This document shows, in pieces, positions 36,516-47,387 of a stretch of 64,000 nt of DNA. Source of the DNA: Symsagittifera roscoffensis (lineage: Eukaryota; Xenacoelomorpha; Acoela; Convolutidae). A model generated the notes under the pieces. That model did no database searches. It was not told the origin of the DNA and saw nothing but the letters and a program-made list of their open reading frames with translations. The position numbers were made by a program, and so were the translations under genes. The stretch lies in the NCBI RefSeq assembly GCF_963678635.1, contig NC_087063.1, positions 77,771,617 through 77,835,616 on the forward strand, read 5' to 3'. Every line of letters starts with the position of its first letter. The first letter of the stretch is position 1.

Positions 36516-37665
36516 TCCTGTTTGATTTATTAAACAGGTATTAAGAAAACGTTTTTTTTTTCCAGATGAGATCTGGTTTTTTTTCCAGATGAGATCTGAA
36601 AACTACCCGTCCAGATTTGGGATTAAGGGTTTAATCGATAGACCAGGTTGTAGGAAACTCCCATGCACAAGCGGCTGGTCCCTAATTTGCTTAGGGGAAG
36701 AGCTATAGACTTAGGAAAAGTCACTTTTTTGATTTTTTTGCCTATTTTTTCGGAAATTATCGATTTCCTCAAAAATTACCCGTCCAGATTTAGGATTAAG
36801 GGTTTAATCGATAGACCAGGTTGTAGGAACTCCCCATGCACAAGCGGCTGGTCCCTAATTTGCTTAGGGGAAGAGCTATAGACTTAGGAAAAGTCACTTT
36901 TTTGATTTTTTTGCCTATTTTTTCGGAAATTATCGATTTCCTCAAAAACTACCCATCCAGATTTGGAATTAAGGGTTTAATCGATAGACCAGGTTGTAGG
37001 AAACTCCCCCGCACAAGCGGCTGGTCCTTAACTTGCCTAGGGGAAGAGCTATAGACTTAGGAAAAGTCACTTTTTTGACTTTTTTTGGCCTTTTTTCAAA
37101 TCTTTCCAATTTCCTCAAAAACTACCCGTCCAGATTTGGGATTAAGGGTTTAATCGATAGACCAGGTTGTAGGAACTCCCCCTACACAAACGGCTCGTCC
37201 CTAATTTGTCTAGGGGAAGAGCTATACACTTAGGAATAGTCAATTTTTCGGTTTTTAGGCCATTTTTTCAAACTTTTTCGATTTCTTCAAAAACTACCCA
37301 TCCAGATTTGGGATTAAGGGTTTAATCGATAGACCAGGTTGTAGGAAACTCCCCTGCTCAAGCGTCTGGTCCTTAATTTGTCTGGGGGAAGAGCTGTACA
37401 CTTAGGAAAAGTTTTTTGGCATTGGAACAAAGATTCAATATTCTTAATGTGTGTATTTTTTAGACAATGGAATCCGCTATGCTTACGTTTTCTCGCTTTT
37501 GCTTGGTGCTATTGGCTTTGTGTTGAGTTTTTTTGTATGGTTCGAGTTTTTTTGTGTAGGAAGGGCGCTATCGACTTGAGAAACCTGAAATTTTAAAACA
37601 ATTTTAAAATAATCAATATTAAAATAATCAAACAGGTCTCTCCAGCTTTCAGCTGGGCCCCTAGT
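36516..37665. mobile_element. Helentron/HINE-like non-autonomous element with central tandem repeats
   Basis: Present in copy B and absent at the corresponding ATAATTACAC site of copy A (27189-27198), which defines its ends. It inserted at a TT dinucleotide. The 5' end is TCCTGTTTGATTTATTAAACAGG (written here as CCTGTTT, then AAACAGG, a terminal hairpin), and ATCAAACAGG recurs near the 3' end as its complement. The 3' end has a hairpin CCAGCT-TTC-AGCTGG followed by GCCCCTAG, resembling a Helitron CTRR end. The centre consists of five 173-bp tandem repeats. These are features of the Helentron-associated (DINE-1-like) class. No Rep/helicase gene is present. Confidence 0.7.
36601..37415. repeat. 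five 173-bp tandem repeats
   Basis: Units start at ACTACCCRTCCAG (36608, 36781, 36954, 37127 and 37299 for the CRTCCAG word). Spacing is 173, 173, 173 and 172 bp; the last unit is partial. Each contains AGGGTTTAATCGATAGACCA and GGGGAAGAGCT. Confidence 0.93.
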
Positions 37666-38155
37666 TACACTATATGAAACTTTACAAAAAACTACAGCTC
37701 AATTACCGGAACCCAATTAAACCCCTCGTCCTTAGAACAATCAACTTCATTTATTGGAATGAACCAAGATAATTATGAACAAATTATCCTTTAAAAAGGA
37801 ATCCACGCTTTTCGCTGAATTAGGTGGAAAATTAGTTTTCAATTTTGTTTGTTGGTCGACCAAAAAAAACTTTCCACCCCTTAATAAAGTATTTTAGGAT
37901 TAGTCAGCAAAAATAAACAAAAGAACAAAAATCAAGTCCTGAAAAGAGTCCTTTGACACTGCCAAAAGGGATTCCGTTGATCGCCTAGAATTCTTCATCT
38001 TAGCAGTTTTTTTTTAGAAAAATAATTGATCATCGTCCTAATCTTAATTGTAACCATGTTGAAGAAAAATAATGCAAAGTTAAAAAACAAGGAATAATTT
38101 GACATCAGAACAATAATTAGGAATTAAAGTTACTTGGAAAAATGGGTTAAAACTA

Positions 38156-38885
38156 CAGTGCTGATTTAAATTAACCGGACAAAACGCGTTAAACTTGAAA
38201 TTTAAAACGGATTTTTCTCAAAATGGGTTGAGTTTAGGTGAAAACTTATGAAGACAAAACTTGATTAAAATTTCAGCAAAATTAATATGGTGTAATTTGT
38301 TTTGCGAAATTCGGGCCCGAAATTTTACCCCGAAAATGGGTCATTTTGGCTTTTCTTAGTTAATCAAAAATTACGCCAAAAATACCCAGTCGATCACAGA
38401 CTCAATTATGACAAAGTGAGCCCCTTACGTAGCCCAACAAACTTTATGAAGGGTATAATCTCCAAAAAATTGCAAGTTGTTTAAAAATTATTTTTAAATA
38501 AAAAGTTGGTATTTTATATAGTAAAAATGACCTTTTTTGTCTATCAAACAAAAATAAATCAACTTATACAATATTTTGGAGATTATACCCTTCATAAAGT
38601 TTGTTGGGCTACGTAAGGGGCTCACTTTGATATAGTTAAGTCTGTGATCGACTTGGTCTTTTGGGCGTAATTTTTGATTAACTAAGAAAAGCCAAAATGA
38701 CCCATTTTTGGGGTAAAATTTCGGGCCCGAATTTCGCAAAACAAATTACTTTATAGTAATTCTGCTAAAATTTTAAGCTAGTTTTGTCTTCATAAGTTTT
38801 CTCCTAAACTCAACCCAATTTGAGAAGTACGCGTTTTAAATTTCAAGTTGAACGCGTTTTGTCCGGTTAATTTAAATCAGCACTG
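38156..38885. mobile_element. palindromic TA-flanked MITE, copy B
   Basis: CAGTGCTGATTTAAATTAAC at the left end and its exact complement at the right end, flanked by TA (38154-38155, 38886-38887). The internal sequence is palindromic over most of 730 bp. The flanks are not inverted here, unlike copy A, so this is the simpler, probably original insertion. No transposase; mobilisation would depend on a Tc1/mariner-like enzyme elsewhere. Confidence 0.78.
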
Positions 38886-39052
38886 TATTTTTGCAATTGA
38901 CTAAGTCACGCCATTTCTGAGAAAGAGCTTTTGAATTTAATCCTCTCTTCTCCTACAGCTGTCTGTTGCTGTCTCTCGTCTTAAATATATCACAGAGACA
39001 TTTTATGTCTTCCTAAAAGAGATGAAGACCATATTCTAGCTGAACAACTCAC

Positions 39053-39553
39053 AGCAAACGAATCGACAATAAAAACGATGGGCTTTATTGTCACTCAAAT
39101 TAAGACAAAATACTCTCAAGTTGAATCAACGAAGCAAATACAGAAAACTACAGATTGTTCTCAACACTTTGTTGTTCTCAACCTATGACCACCTTTTAGC
39201 AATTGTAATTTTAGCACTAGCTTGAGTCTTTATTGAAAAACGTTTGCTTAGATCATTCGAAAAATTGAAGGAAAATTGGAAGGGACTTCTTGAAAAGTAA
39301 GGATACATCGAAACCGGGCCCCAGCCGAACAGTCACTTCTCTAACACAAAATAATCTGTTGATCTACAGGTTTTGCGAAAAGATCTAGATAGCAACATAT
39401 ATTTAGACGAAGATATAACTTATGATAATTAAAATATGGAAACAGAACATCTGTAAATGCAATCAGCTTGAGTAATTACAAGATTATCAATACAGGACAA
39501 CAAGCACTTCAAAACTAAGCAGAGTAGTATAACCGAGTATAATGAACCAAAAC
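39053..39553. other. 3' flank of the RING/B-box gene
   Basis: No gene. Minus-strand AATAAA signals occur at 39229-39234 and 39084-39089, about 320 and 465 bp downstream of the stop, and could serve polyadenylation. Confidence 0.4.
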
Positions 39554-40939
39554 CTAATTAAAATACATCTTAACGCGAATTATGGCTGACTCGTTTGGTC
39601 CCCTTATTTTTAATTGCTTCCATTTAAGGGTTGTTAGTTTCTCCCGGGATCCGAGAATCAGTTTTTCATTCTTCCAAACCCAAAACTCTCTCATTGTATT
39701 CAGGAGTACTTTCAATGTAAAAGTTTTACTATCAGGCCCGAAAAACCAGAAAAAAACTTGCAGCTTCTCAAGTTTTTTTTCTATTTCCAAGTCAATTATC
39801 CCATTTTTAATGATAATAGGACGACAAAATTTCATGGGCATTGTCTGATGAGGGTCGAATGGAAATTCAATCACAACAGGATTCATATCTATTTTGAATA
39901 TGTTTAAGTAATGGCTATTGAACATTAAGGAACCGCTCTCCGAATCAATCATATTCTCCCCAGAAGCTGAACAACTCCTGAAAGTCTCTACACAGCTTGA
40001 TTCTGAATGTTTCTTCGCGATTATCGATTCGCTAGCGGAAACATATGTCTGAGTTTGTACATCGACTTTGGAAAAGTTGATCTGAGTTTCTTGTTCAACT
40101 TTGAAAACGTGCGTCTGCGTTCCAACATCGCTGTAGGGAAAGTTCGTTTGAGTTTCTCCATTGGCGGTGGCATGTTCATCCAATGAATCAACAGTTTGCG
40201 TCAGAGCAGATTTTTGTAAGACTAACTCAGTAGAACAGCACGCATCAGTTGAAAAACTATGACATATCTTTTCAATATCTGTTTTCAAGTTTCCCCGGAA
40301 AAACCATGAAAGAATAAGGTTTTTTGGAATTGTTTCGTTTTGATTTATGAACGCTTCAATTTCAGCCCAGTATGATTCAAAAGAGTTTTTTAAAGTTTTG
40401 AGTTGTTCTAGCAGCTTTTGATTCTTTTGTAACTTGGGTTCCAACTCCCTTATTTTCTCATTGCATAATATGATACAGCTCAAACGCTCGTCTGCAAACT
40501 TCCCGGCTTGCTGAATGATTATTGAATGCAAGTTTTTTGCAAACGGTACAAACTGATGTTCTGAATGCTTATCAAACTCCACACAGTTTGCACACATTGT
40601 TTCTTGGCATACTTTACACCACAGGGTAACCGGGGTATTAGGATGGACGAAGCAAGAGAATCTATCCTGTGATGTAGTACTCACTATTGTCGGTAGTCCC
40701 TGCGTAGTTTCTTTTTGCTCTTTCAGAAACTCTCTCAGACCATACATAGGTTTCAGATCCGATATGTTTATTTTATGCTCTTCTTTACAGAGGGCACATA
40801 TCAGCATATCTTCGGATTGCAACATATCTAAACATGTCTTCGGAGGTCCGCAGTAAGAGTGTCCGCATGGAAGGTGTCTAGGGTCCTCAATAACATCAGT
40901 ACAGATGGAGCATTCGGGTAACTTAACAATCGATTGCAT
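39554..40939 (-). CDS. RING/B-box (TRIM-like) protein with TQT repeats, 461 aa
   Basis: Uninterrupted frame from an ATG at 40939. Residues ~10-55 form a RING finger (CSIC...CGHSYC...CALC), implying E3 ubiquitin ligase activity. Residues ~96-135 form a B-box (CFVH...CKVC...CANC...H..H). Residues ~140-220 are helical, coiled-coil-like (ELEPKLQKNQKLLEQL). At 263, 274, 285 and 296 stand TQT, TQT, TQI and TQT at exact 11-residue spacing, resembling dynein light chain LC8 binding motifs. A C-terminal ~130-residue domain (VIEFPFDP...REFWVWKNEK) is unrecognised but is the part conserved in the two upstream pseudogenes. No intron was seen. Paired with the gene at 43143-41639, which has the same orientation. 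Confidence 0.85.
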   Translation of the reverse strand: MQSIVKLPECSICTDVIEDPRHLPCGHSYCGPPKTCLDMLQSEDMLICALCKEEHKINISDLKPMYGLREFLKEQKETTQGLPTIVSTTSQDRFSCFVHPNTPVTLWCKVCQETMCANCVEFDKHSEHQFVPFAKNLHSIIIQQAGKFADERLSCIILCNEKIRELEPKLQKNQKLLEQLKTLKNSFESYWAEIEAFINQNETIPKNLILSWFFRGNLKTDIEKICHSFSTDACCSTELVLQKSALTQTVDSLDEHATANGETQTNFPYSDVGTQTHVFKVEQETQINFSKVDVQTQTYVSASESIIAKKHSESSCVETFRSCSASGENMIDSESGSLMFNSHYLNIFKIDMNPVVIEFPFDPHQTMPMKFCRPIIIKNGIIDLEIEKKLEKLQVFFWFFGPDSKTFTLKVLLNTMREFWVWKNEKLILGSREKLTTLKWKQLKIRGPNESAIIRVKMYFN

Positions 40940-41638
40940 TTTCCAATGCCTGTTGGAGATATTGATGTTTTTGCCTAACCTTTTGATTGAATGGTAAACA
41001 GATGCAAAATAAACAAAGGATCACAATTGACTTCAAACCTAACAGAAATCCTACGAACAGCTTTCTTCATGGTAAATATTGTTCTGTTACTGAAATGTTA
41101 TTCAGTTTACCATGAGAACTCGCTCAAAAATGGAGCGCTCGCATATGAGCTTTATTGAAATCGTAACTGAATATACTATATACGAATTGATGCAACTTCC
41201 TGTCATCAGTTGGCCCTTGTTTTAGACGATCTCTTCAAAGCACTTTGTGTTCAGATCAAATATATATTTGGTCTGGTGTTTGTTAAATATTGCGTTCAGA
41301 AATGTCGGCATTGGAGTGCGGTCTCTATTTAGACAACCGCGTATTCATACTCGTCAGTAATCAGACAAATATGATATTAACCAATCAGAATCAAGACAAG
41401 AAAGAAATTAAACATGTTAAAATTTTGTCGGGACGATCAAAAGAAAGTAAAGAACAAAAAAAGAAAAAAAGAGCGTCCTTGTTGCGGAATTCGCTTAGAA
41501 TTCACAAAATACACAGTTTGGCCTCGTACTGATTTGAAAAAATGAAAAATCATTTTCAAACTTAATTCACGAAATCATCACAAAACTAAAACAACAATCA
41601 CAAAAAAGCTGATTGTAAGTTGAACAAAGTTCAGCTTT
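40940..41638. other. intergenic region between the two genes
   Basis: About 700 bp with no coding sequence seen. It should contain the promoter of the RING/B-box gene (minus strand) and the 3' flank of the two-exon gene, but no clear TATA box was assigned. Confidence 0.4.
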
Positions 41639-43143
41639 TCAGTGTTTTCCGTGAGGATCATATTTGTGTTTGAGGTACTCAAGGCAAAATTTTTCGTAAA
41701 ATTCGGCATCGCTCATTTTGTTGACATCATCTGGTTTCATATTAAAAACAGTCTCTAAATTGGAATTTGCGGCAAAGTTTGACGATTCTTTTGAAGACGA
41801 ACAGCATTGATAGAAGTTTCCAGGAACTTTTCCCTTCGAAATTGTTCTAGATCTCGGTGTAGCTCTTGGCTTTGAAATGGTGATTGGGCTAGTGTTACTG
41901 CTATTGCTAGTTAAAGACTGCACTGTATTGTCACTTTTTGACCCTGTTGGTACTGCAATTTCGTTCTGTGATACTTGCGCCGACCTGTGCTTATGCCTTA
42001 CAGGAACTGTCTGACAAGATATTGAAATCATTTCAACTCTTTCATCGTCATCATCATCGCTTCCAGATGACTCATTTTCATCATGACTTTCTCCAAAATT
42101 TGAAGTATTTCTTGGAACTGACTTCAGGTTTTCTGCAGTTAAACGTTCTTCGTGATTGCAACTGGAAGTTTTGCCTCTAGTATGGCTACATGATGATGGA
42201 TTTTGTGTACTAGTGAAGGCTGGTTTGAAATTGTCGCTAATTGTGAAATTATTGTGATTGCTTTTCATACTAGAGCTAGCTTGTCTGTTTTCTGTACTGT
42301 CGGCGCCATTAGTAGTTTGATTCAACAAAATATGTGGAACTTGTGTTTCGTCTGAGAAGCAGGATTTGATACCACTCCTCAGAGATCGCAGACAGTCTTT
42401 GAAGTCTGAAACAAATCAGTCAAAAAATACTTAAACAACGTACAGTCAAAAAACGACATCAAAATCAGCAAACTTCATAGACTTAAGAATTATCTCGATT
42501 TTAACTCAAAAAATAATCGTAGAAGCTATTCAAATTAATTTTACAAAATTTTTCAACCCAGATATTGCCTTTAAACTTGGTTTCGAGTTTGATTTCAGGC
42601 TTCAAAAACATCAATTGCATAGACTAAGATAATCATCCTAACGTAGAAGCCACTTTGTTTCTTCATAAAAAAAATTGACGGCTCCAACTTTCTATTCAAA
42701 ATAAAATAAATTTCTTTTCCCTCCTGTTATTTGACATCAAGACTACAGACTGAGAACCAAATACATTGCGTCTGTTTTTTGGCCTAAAGAAAAAATTGGC
42801 AAAGCCATTACCCTGAAGATTGGGTAAAATAGAATGACATGGAAATGAATTACCCTTTGAATTGTCAAATTACATCTTATCATAATTAGTCAAATCGCTC
42901 AAACAAATAGTACTCACCGCTATCTACAATGTGAAGTGACTTCCTCGTAGCCAACTTTTTCGGGCTAGAACTAAGACTTCGTCTCTTCTCCCCCTCTCTC
43001 TCGCCCCCATCCTCGTTGCCGATTATCCATCTGGTAGAGGTGGAATTTGAGTTTATACCTTGTGTACTGAATGAATCAGACGATCTGCTCCGTGTGATTG
43101 CTTGAGTCTCTTCGTCTGTGAATTTCACCTTCCTCAGCGCCAT
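41639..43143 (-). CDS. two-exon gene of unknown function, ~330 aa
   Basis: Exon 1 is 43143-42918 (ATG, 75 codons plus one base) and ends at GCG|GTGAGTACT. Exon 2 is 42405-41639, starting after TTTGTTTCAG. The joined phase is correct (S-D-F-K-D). The protein is mostly polar and probably disordered: basic serine-rich N-terminus (RSLSSSPKKLATRKS), acidic run SGSDDDDDERVEM near the middle, serine/threonine-rich stretches, and a short folded-looking C-terminus (MSDAEFYEKFCLEYLKHKYDP). No domain recognised. A possible extra splice acceptor (ATGTTTCAG) lies just upstream of the ATG, suggesting a 5' UTR intron. Two decayed paralogues lie at 26124-27167 and 35444-36489. Confidence 0.72.
42406..42917 (-). 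other. intron of the two-exon gene
   Basis: 512 bp, GTGAGT at the 5' end (42917) and TTTGTTTCAG at the 3' end (42406). AT-rich, phase 1. Removing it joins two open frames without a stop. Confidence 0.75.
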
Positions 43144-43807
43144 TTCGAAACCTGAAACATTGACGAAAAAACTATTTGTACTTTATAACTTCTAGAACAA
43201 TTAAAAATTATTATCCGTTATTCAACTCAGCAATCACCAACAGAACAAAATACCATGAAATTGATATTGATGATATTTTTTTTCTATACATCAGCATTGG
43301 CGAATCCAGGGGGCTCGAAAAGGGTCAGTTTTTTTGATATCCAAAGAAATTTCTTTTGTTTTGCGGTCGAAAATTAACTTTGTCAGCCAAGAACGTTTAG
43401 GCCTGGTCAAGTATAACCTTGTATGAAGCGAGGGAATCGAGTTCCTGAAAGGAACTGCAGCCTTCTACTCAGCAGCTTAAATTTTTATGTGACATTCGAC
43501 CAGAATGGCCAAAATGCAGTCTCTGAAAAATTCGGGATTTTAGCAGCAAGCCTTCCGAATTGGCGATTTAGAACGGATAAGGACGTTATTTGAACGATTG
43601 GCCAAACGGTGAAGGCTAGAAGATTCTGGAATTCTAAATTTTAAAAATTCGAATTATGACGTCATATTTCTGAGAAACGTCAGAAACGGCCATTTTAGCT
43701 AAAATAGCTAAAAGAAACAGAACAACTTTTATCTGCGATTGCGAACAGTACGAAAATCGAGACTAAAAAAACAACAACGAACTACCGAACAGCAGAGGAC
43801 GTTCCGA

Positions 43808-43841
43808 CTTGCAACTATTGTGCTGTTACAATAGTTGCAAG
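43808..43841. other. perfect 14-bp hairpin
   Basis: CTTGCAACTATTGT, loop GCTGTT, ACAATAGTTGCAAG. A second small hairpin CCGTTG-CGAA-CAACGG follows at 43843-43858. Possibly structured leader RNA of the element. Confidence 0.8.
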
Positions 43842-43873
43842 ACCGTTGCGAACAACGGTGAAGGGTGAAGACC

Positions 43874-46287
43874 AGCCTTCCGAGTTAGCGTGAACTTGAG
43901 ATTAAGGAGCTTGATTCGCCGGATTCAAGAATCCGGAAGGGTCTCGGGACGGGAACTTTTATGAACTTGTATTGAATTTTAGCATCCTGTCATGTCCTGA
44001 CTTGAATTTAATTGAGATCTTAATTCGTTTTGGCAAGAATGAGGAGCTAGAAGTAAGGGGGGGAAGGGTTGATCCATCTTCGATGGAGATGATGATTTTT
44101 ATCTACTGAACAAAAACAATAGTAATATAATAAGTAGTAGCCCTGTTTTTAGGAGTGACCTCGTGGTCTGGGGATACTGAGACCCAGCCATGAGCTCACT
44201 ATTTGCATGTAATTAAGTTAATTTGAGCGTTCTGGTCGAAGCCGGAGAACAGTAACGTTTTTGTCGACCCGATGTTGGAAAAGACCACCGAAAAGTACTG
44301 GCTTGGTAGAGACGGTGAAAAACATGCAAAGTTCTGTTTAGACGCTAGCCAGTCGTCTTAAGACTTAGTTTTGTTATCCGTCGATATGTATCTTCCGGGC
44401 GAATGTTACATGTATGTTTTTATGGCGCTCCTGGGTGTTATTCTTTTTTAACATCATGACCGGCGGAACCGTTAACGAGCATTCCGCGCCGAGCGGATGC
44501 TCACATTAACGCCCTTATTAGGCCTAAACCGCCGGGGCGGAAGGGTAGTTCGGAACGCGGAGGCCTTCCGGATTGCCGTGAATAGTTTTTTAACCTAGTT
44601 AAGACCGAAAATTCACAAACCAGGAAGGGTGGGGGGATCGGCCGTCCCCTCGTCCCCTGAGCGGTTGGTGACCAAAAACACTTAAAGATATAAGTAAAAC
44701 CAAACAAAAAGTAGTATAGTACCCAAGAAAAACAAAAAACATAAAAAATAACCGAAAAAACCAAAAACAGTAAAAAAGTAAAAAATCAGTAGAAATCATC
44801 CCCCCAGACAAGATGTGATTCAACCCCCCCGTTTGTTGTTGATAGATATATTGTTATTACAGGCATTTATATCAGTCAGGATCGTTACGATCATTTTTGT
44901 AGCCCGTTTGTGAGGCTTGTACTGTAGGGTTATTTGAGCATTTAAGCACGTTAATGATAAATTGCGCTCAATCCGGAGGGGTCAGCTGATTTGCGCTCAA
45001 TTCGGAAGGGTCTTGGGTGAAGACCGATCCGGCAAGCAGTACAGGGAACAACAGGAAGAGGCTCAACGACAACTACAATCGACTGTTGGGTATCGTTAAC
45101 AAGTTTTGTATCCCTTTTGGTACAAAAAGTAGGATAGTAATCTGTGGGGGGCTCGACAGTGCTGCACTGTAGTGACCCTTCACCGAACTGCGAATATCCG
45201 AGTTAAGCACCTTAATTCGGAGATTAAACAAACCCGGAGGGGTATAGTATTCCTAATATTATTACTTATATAGCCTATATTAATAGTCTTATATCGATTT
45301 TCAGCCAAAAACAACGAAAACTGACCGGTTTTTAGGGTCAAAATTGCGATATTTTGATCCCCCCACAAGTCGCGATTTTTGAGATATCGATATTTTTTGA
45401 AACGGAAAAAAGCACTAGGTTAGTGTGTTACATCGTAACTGCACTACTATAATAAGCAGAACCGGTTAACTTTAGTTCGGAAGTGGTTGGAACTAGTTTG
45501 GTACCAAAAACCAAATTTTCCCATTTTTTGATAGTAAGAAACGCTATAAAATCAGAAAATTTTTTGAAATTTTTGAGTTAGGACAGTAAAAATAGTTGTT
45601 TGGACAACGTCCACTAGTGAATCTACGAGTTTTAAAACCCGCTACCCGAAAGCCTTCCGGGTTGCAGAGAAATCGAACTTAACGTGTTTGATTTGGTAGA
45701 TTCATCAATCCGGAGGGGTCCAGGTAGCATAGTTTTTCGCAAATTTTTTCTACAAAAGCGTTTTAGATCGGGTCTTTTGCATTGAACTAGAAGAGTATAG
45801 GCCTCCTGAGCTCGGATCAATAATTTTGAGGTCGAAAGGACCAGATTTGCGGAAAAAGTTAGGCGGAACCTATAAGAGAGAAAATTTTTGAGTTTGGAAA
45901 AAAGACGTTTTGGTTAATAACTTTAGAACTACTAAGTATATCGAGTTGATCTTGGTACCAATAGATCAGAAATTAGCTGAGCTTACTGATAGGATCAGAA
46001 ATTTTTGGAAAAACGAGAAAAAAAAATTTTTTGAGATTGTTTTTAGCAAATCACACAAATCCGGAGGGGTACACCCTTCACGTTTTACAAATTTTTCTGA
46101 AAAACCCTTAGACCTCTACCAAAAGTTGATAGCGATTGAACTAAGTAACTTAGGACAGTTCTAGACGGAAAGGGAGAGCTGAAGGCACAAGACAACCATA
46201 ATAGAGTCGAAATTAGGTAAGCGATAAGACCCTTCACCGTTAGTGTGAATTGTCAAATAAGTGCCTTAACTTCAATCCGGAGGGGTC
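43874..46287. repeat. dispersed ~60-70 bp palindrome-ended modules
   Basis: Four diverged modules start with CCTTCCG or GACCCTTCACCG, pass through a CTTAA/CTTGA-containing middle and end in TCCGGARGGGTC/TA: about 43874-43943, 45174-45245, 45650-45720 and 46228-46287. The ends are roughly complementary (GACCCTTC against GAGGGGTC), so each could fold as a stem. Confidence 0.55.
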
Positions 46288-46610
46288 TAGGAAAGGACCC
46301 TATACCCTTCCCAGTTAATTCAAACAGCATAATAGCAACACAGAACGTATTAGGAGGGGTATAGGTTGAAAAAGGGAAATCTCCTAAAAACTACTTTTAC
46401 AAAATCGGAGGGCTCCCAATCCGGAGGGGTCAAAGTTTTTACAAGAGGGGTCCGAATCCGGAGGGGTCTGTCTTATAGTAGCTAATTCGGAGGGGTCCAA
46501 ATCCGGAGGGGTCTTATATTAACAAACTCGGAGGGGTCCCAATCCGGAGGGGTCTAGATTCTGACAAATCCGGAAGGGTCCTATTTGTGCCAATCCGGAG
46601 GGGTATTATT
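44969..46610 (+). repeat. AATCCGGAGGGGTC motif repeats
   Basis: At least fourteen copies of a CGGAGGGGTC-like word, for example at 44971, 45708, 46059, 46274, 46418, 46455, 46486, 46501, 46527 and 46541. They are densest between 46410 and 46610, where they recur every 15-40 bp. All the strong copies are in the same orientation. Confidence 0.8.
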
Positions 46611-47387
46611 TTATTAAGGACTTAGGTAGACGAAAGAAAGACTAAAAAGTGAGAGGTATTAAGTTATTTATACACAGGCCAGGTATCAGTGACTGCACTG
46701 GTAACTTGCCTTTCGATAAGAACAAGACTAATACAAAACAAGTCCAAACTCGGATATTCGCGACACTAAGTCTAAATCAAAAAGAACGTGGTTCATTGGT
46801 GTGGATTGGACATAATACGTTTTTGGGAAAAGTGACTGCCCTGAGGATTTTAGTAGGTCTAGCTCGGGCAGTCCGAAGGCAGATAGGTAACACAGTACTC
46901 GGTGGGTGCAATAGACGCCCACTTGAGAAATTACTGCCTTCAAAGTTTTGTCTGTTTGGTGCAGCACCAAGCAGGGAAAGCTTTTTCTTTAAACAACAGG
47001 TTCGACTATTGTACTGCGACCGACTAAGAGTACAAAACACATACGCTTTTTTTGTTTTTATCATATATACATTCATATTGTGTCAATATATATTTTTGCT
47101 TTTGATTTTAAATCAACGTAAATTGTGCTTGATTGGGTAGTGAATACACTATCTTTTAAATTGATTGATAACATCATATTGTGCTAGTTTCCAAATCTTT
47201 GGACCGATAATCGATTAGTGCGAATAAATTTTATACAAACTGTACTCTGATAACATACAGAGATTCGTGGTCACTATTTAATAGAATCTGGTGAAATTTA
47301 TTGTGTTGTGTCATTTTATTGTTAATAAAACTATAAGGTCTCTAGCAATTGAGTCAAGAGTAGGCATAGGAAAGTCACGAACAGAGA

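Larger units (their letters stand above)
29011..39052. repeat. decayed tandem gene unit, copy B with two nested insertions
   Basis: Same content as copy A but interrupted by a 5.5 kb gypsy element (29541-35064) and a 1.15 kb Helentron-like element (36516-37665). It begins with the inverted 96-bp segment (29011-29106). Without the insertions it is about 3.4 kb and very similar to copy A, so the A/B duplication predates both insertions and postdates the split from the intact unit. Confidence 0.85.
43144..47387. other. non-coding leader/LTR candidate of the giant gypsy element
   Basis: The first ~150 bp are the upstream region of the two-exon gene. From about 43300 the composition changes and repeated modules appear (see the separate entries). 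No ORF here looks like a protein; the 163-codon frame at 46649 starts at GTG and has no recognisable features. AATAAA occurs at 47223-47228 and 47324-47329. Because the 3' end of the element is outside the window, the LTR limits and the primer-binding site could not be fixed. Confidence 0.5.

Noticed and set aside
36663-37596. Repeated 72-codon ORFs in the Helentron-like element
   Set aside because: They follow the 173-bp tandem repeat and vanish in one unit; no start context or domain.
46649-47140. 163-codon ORF in the leader
   Set aside because: Starts at GTG, ends in a run of hydrophobic residues from AT-rich DNA, and lies among the leader repeats; no sign of selection.
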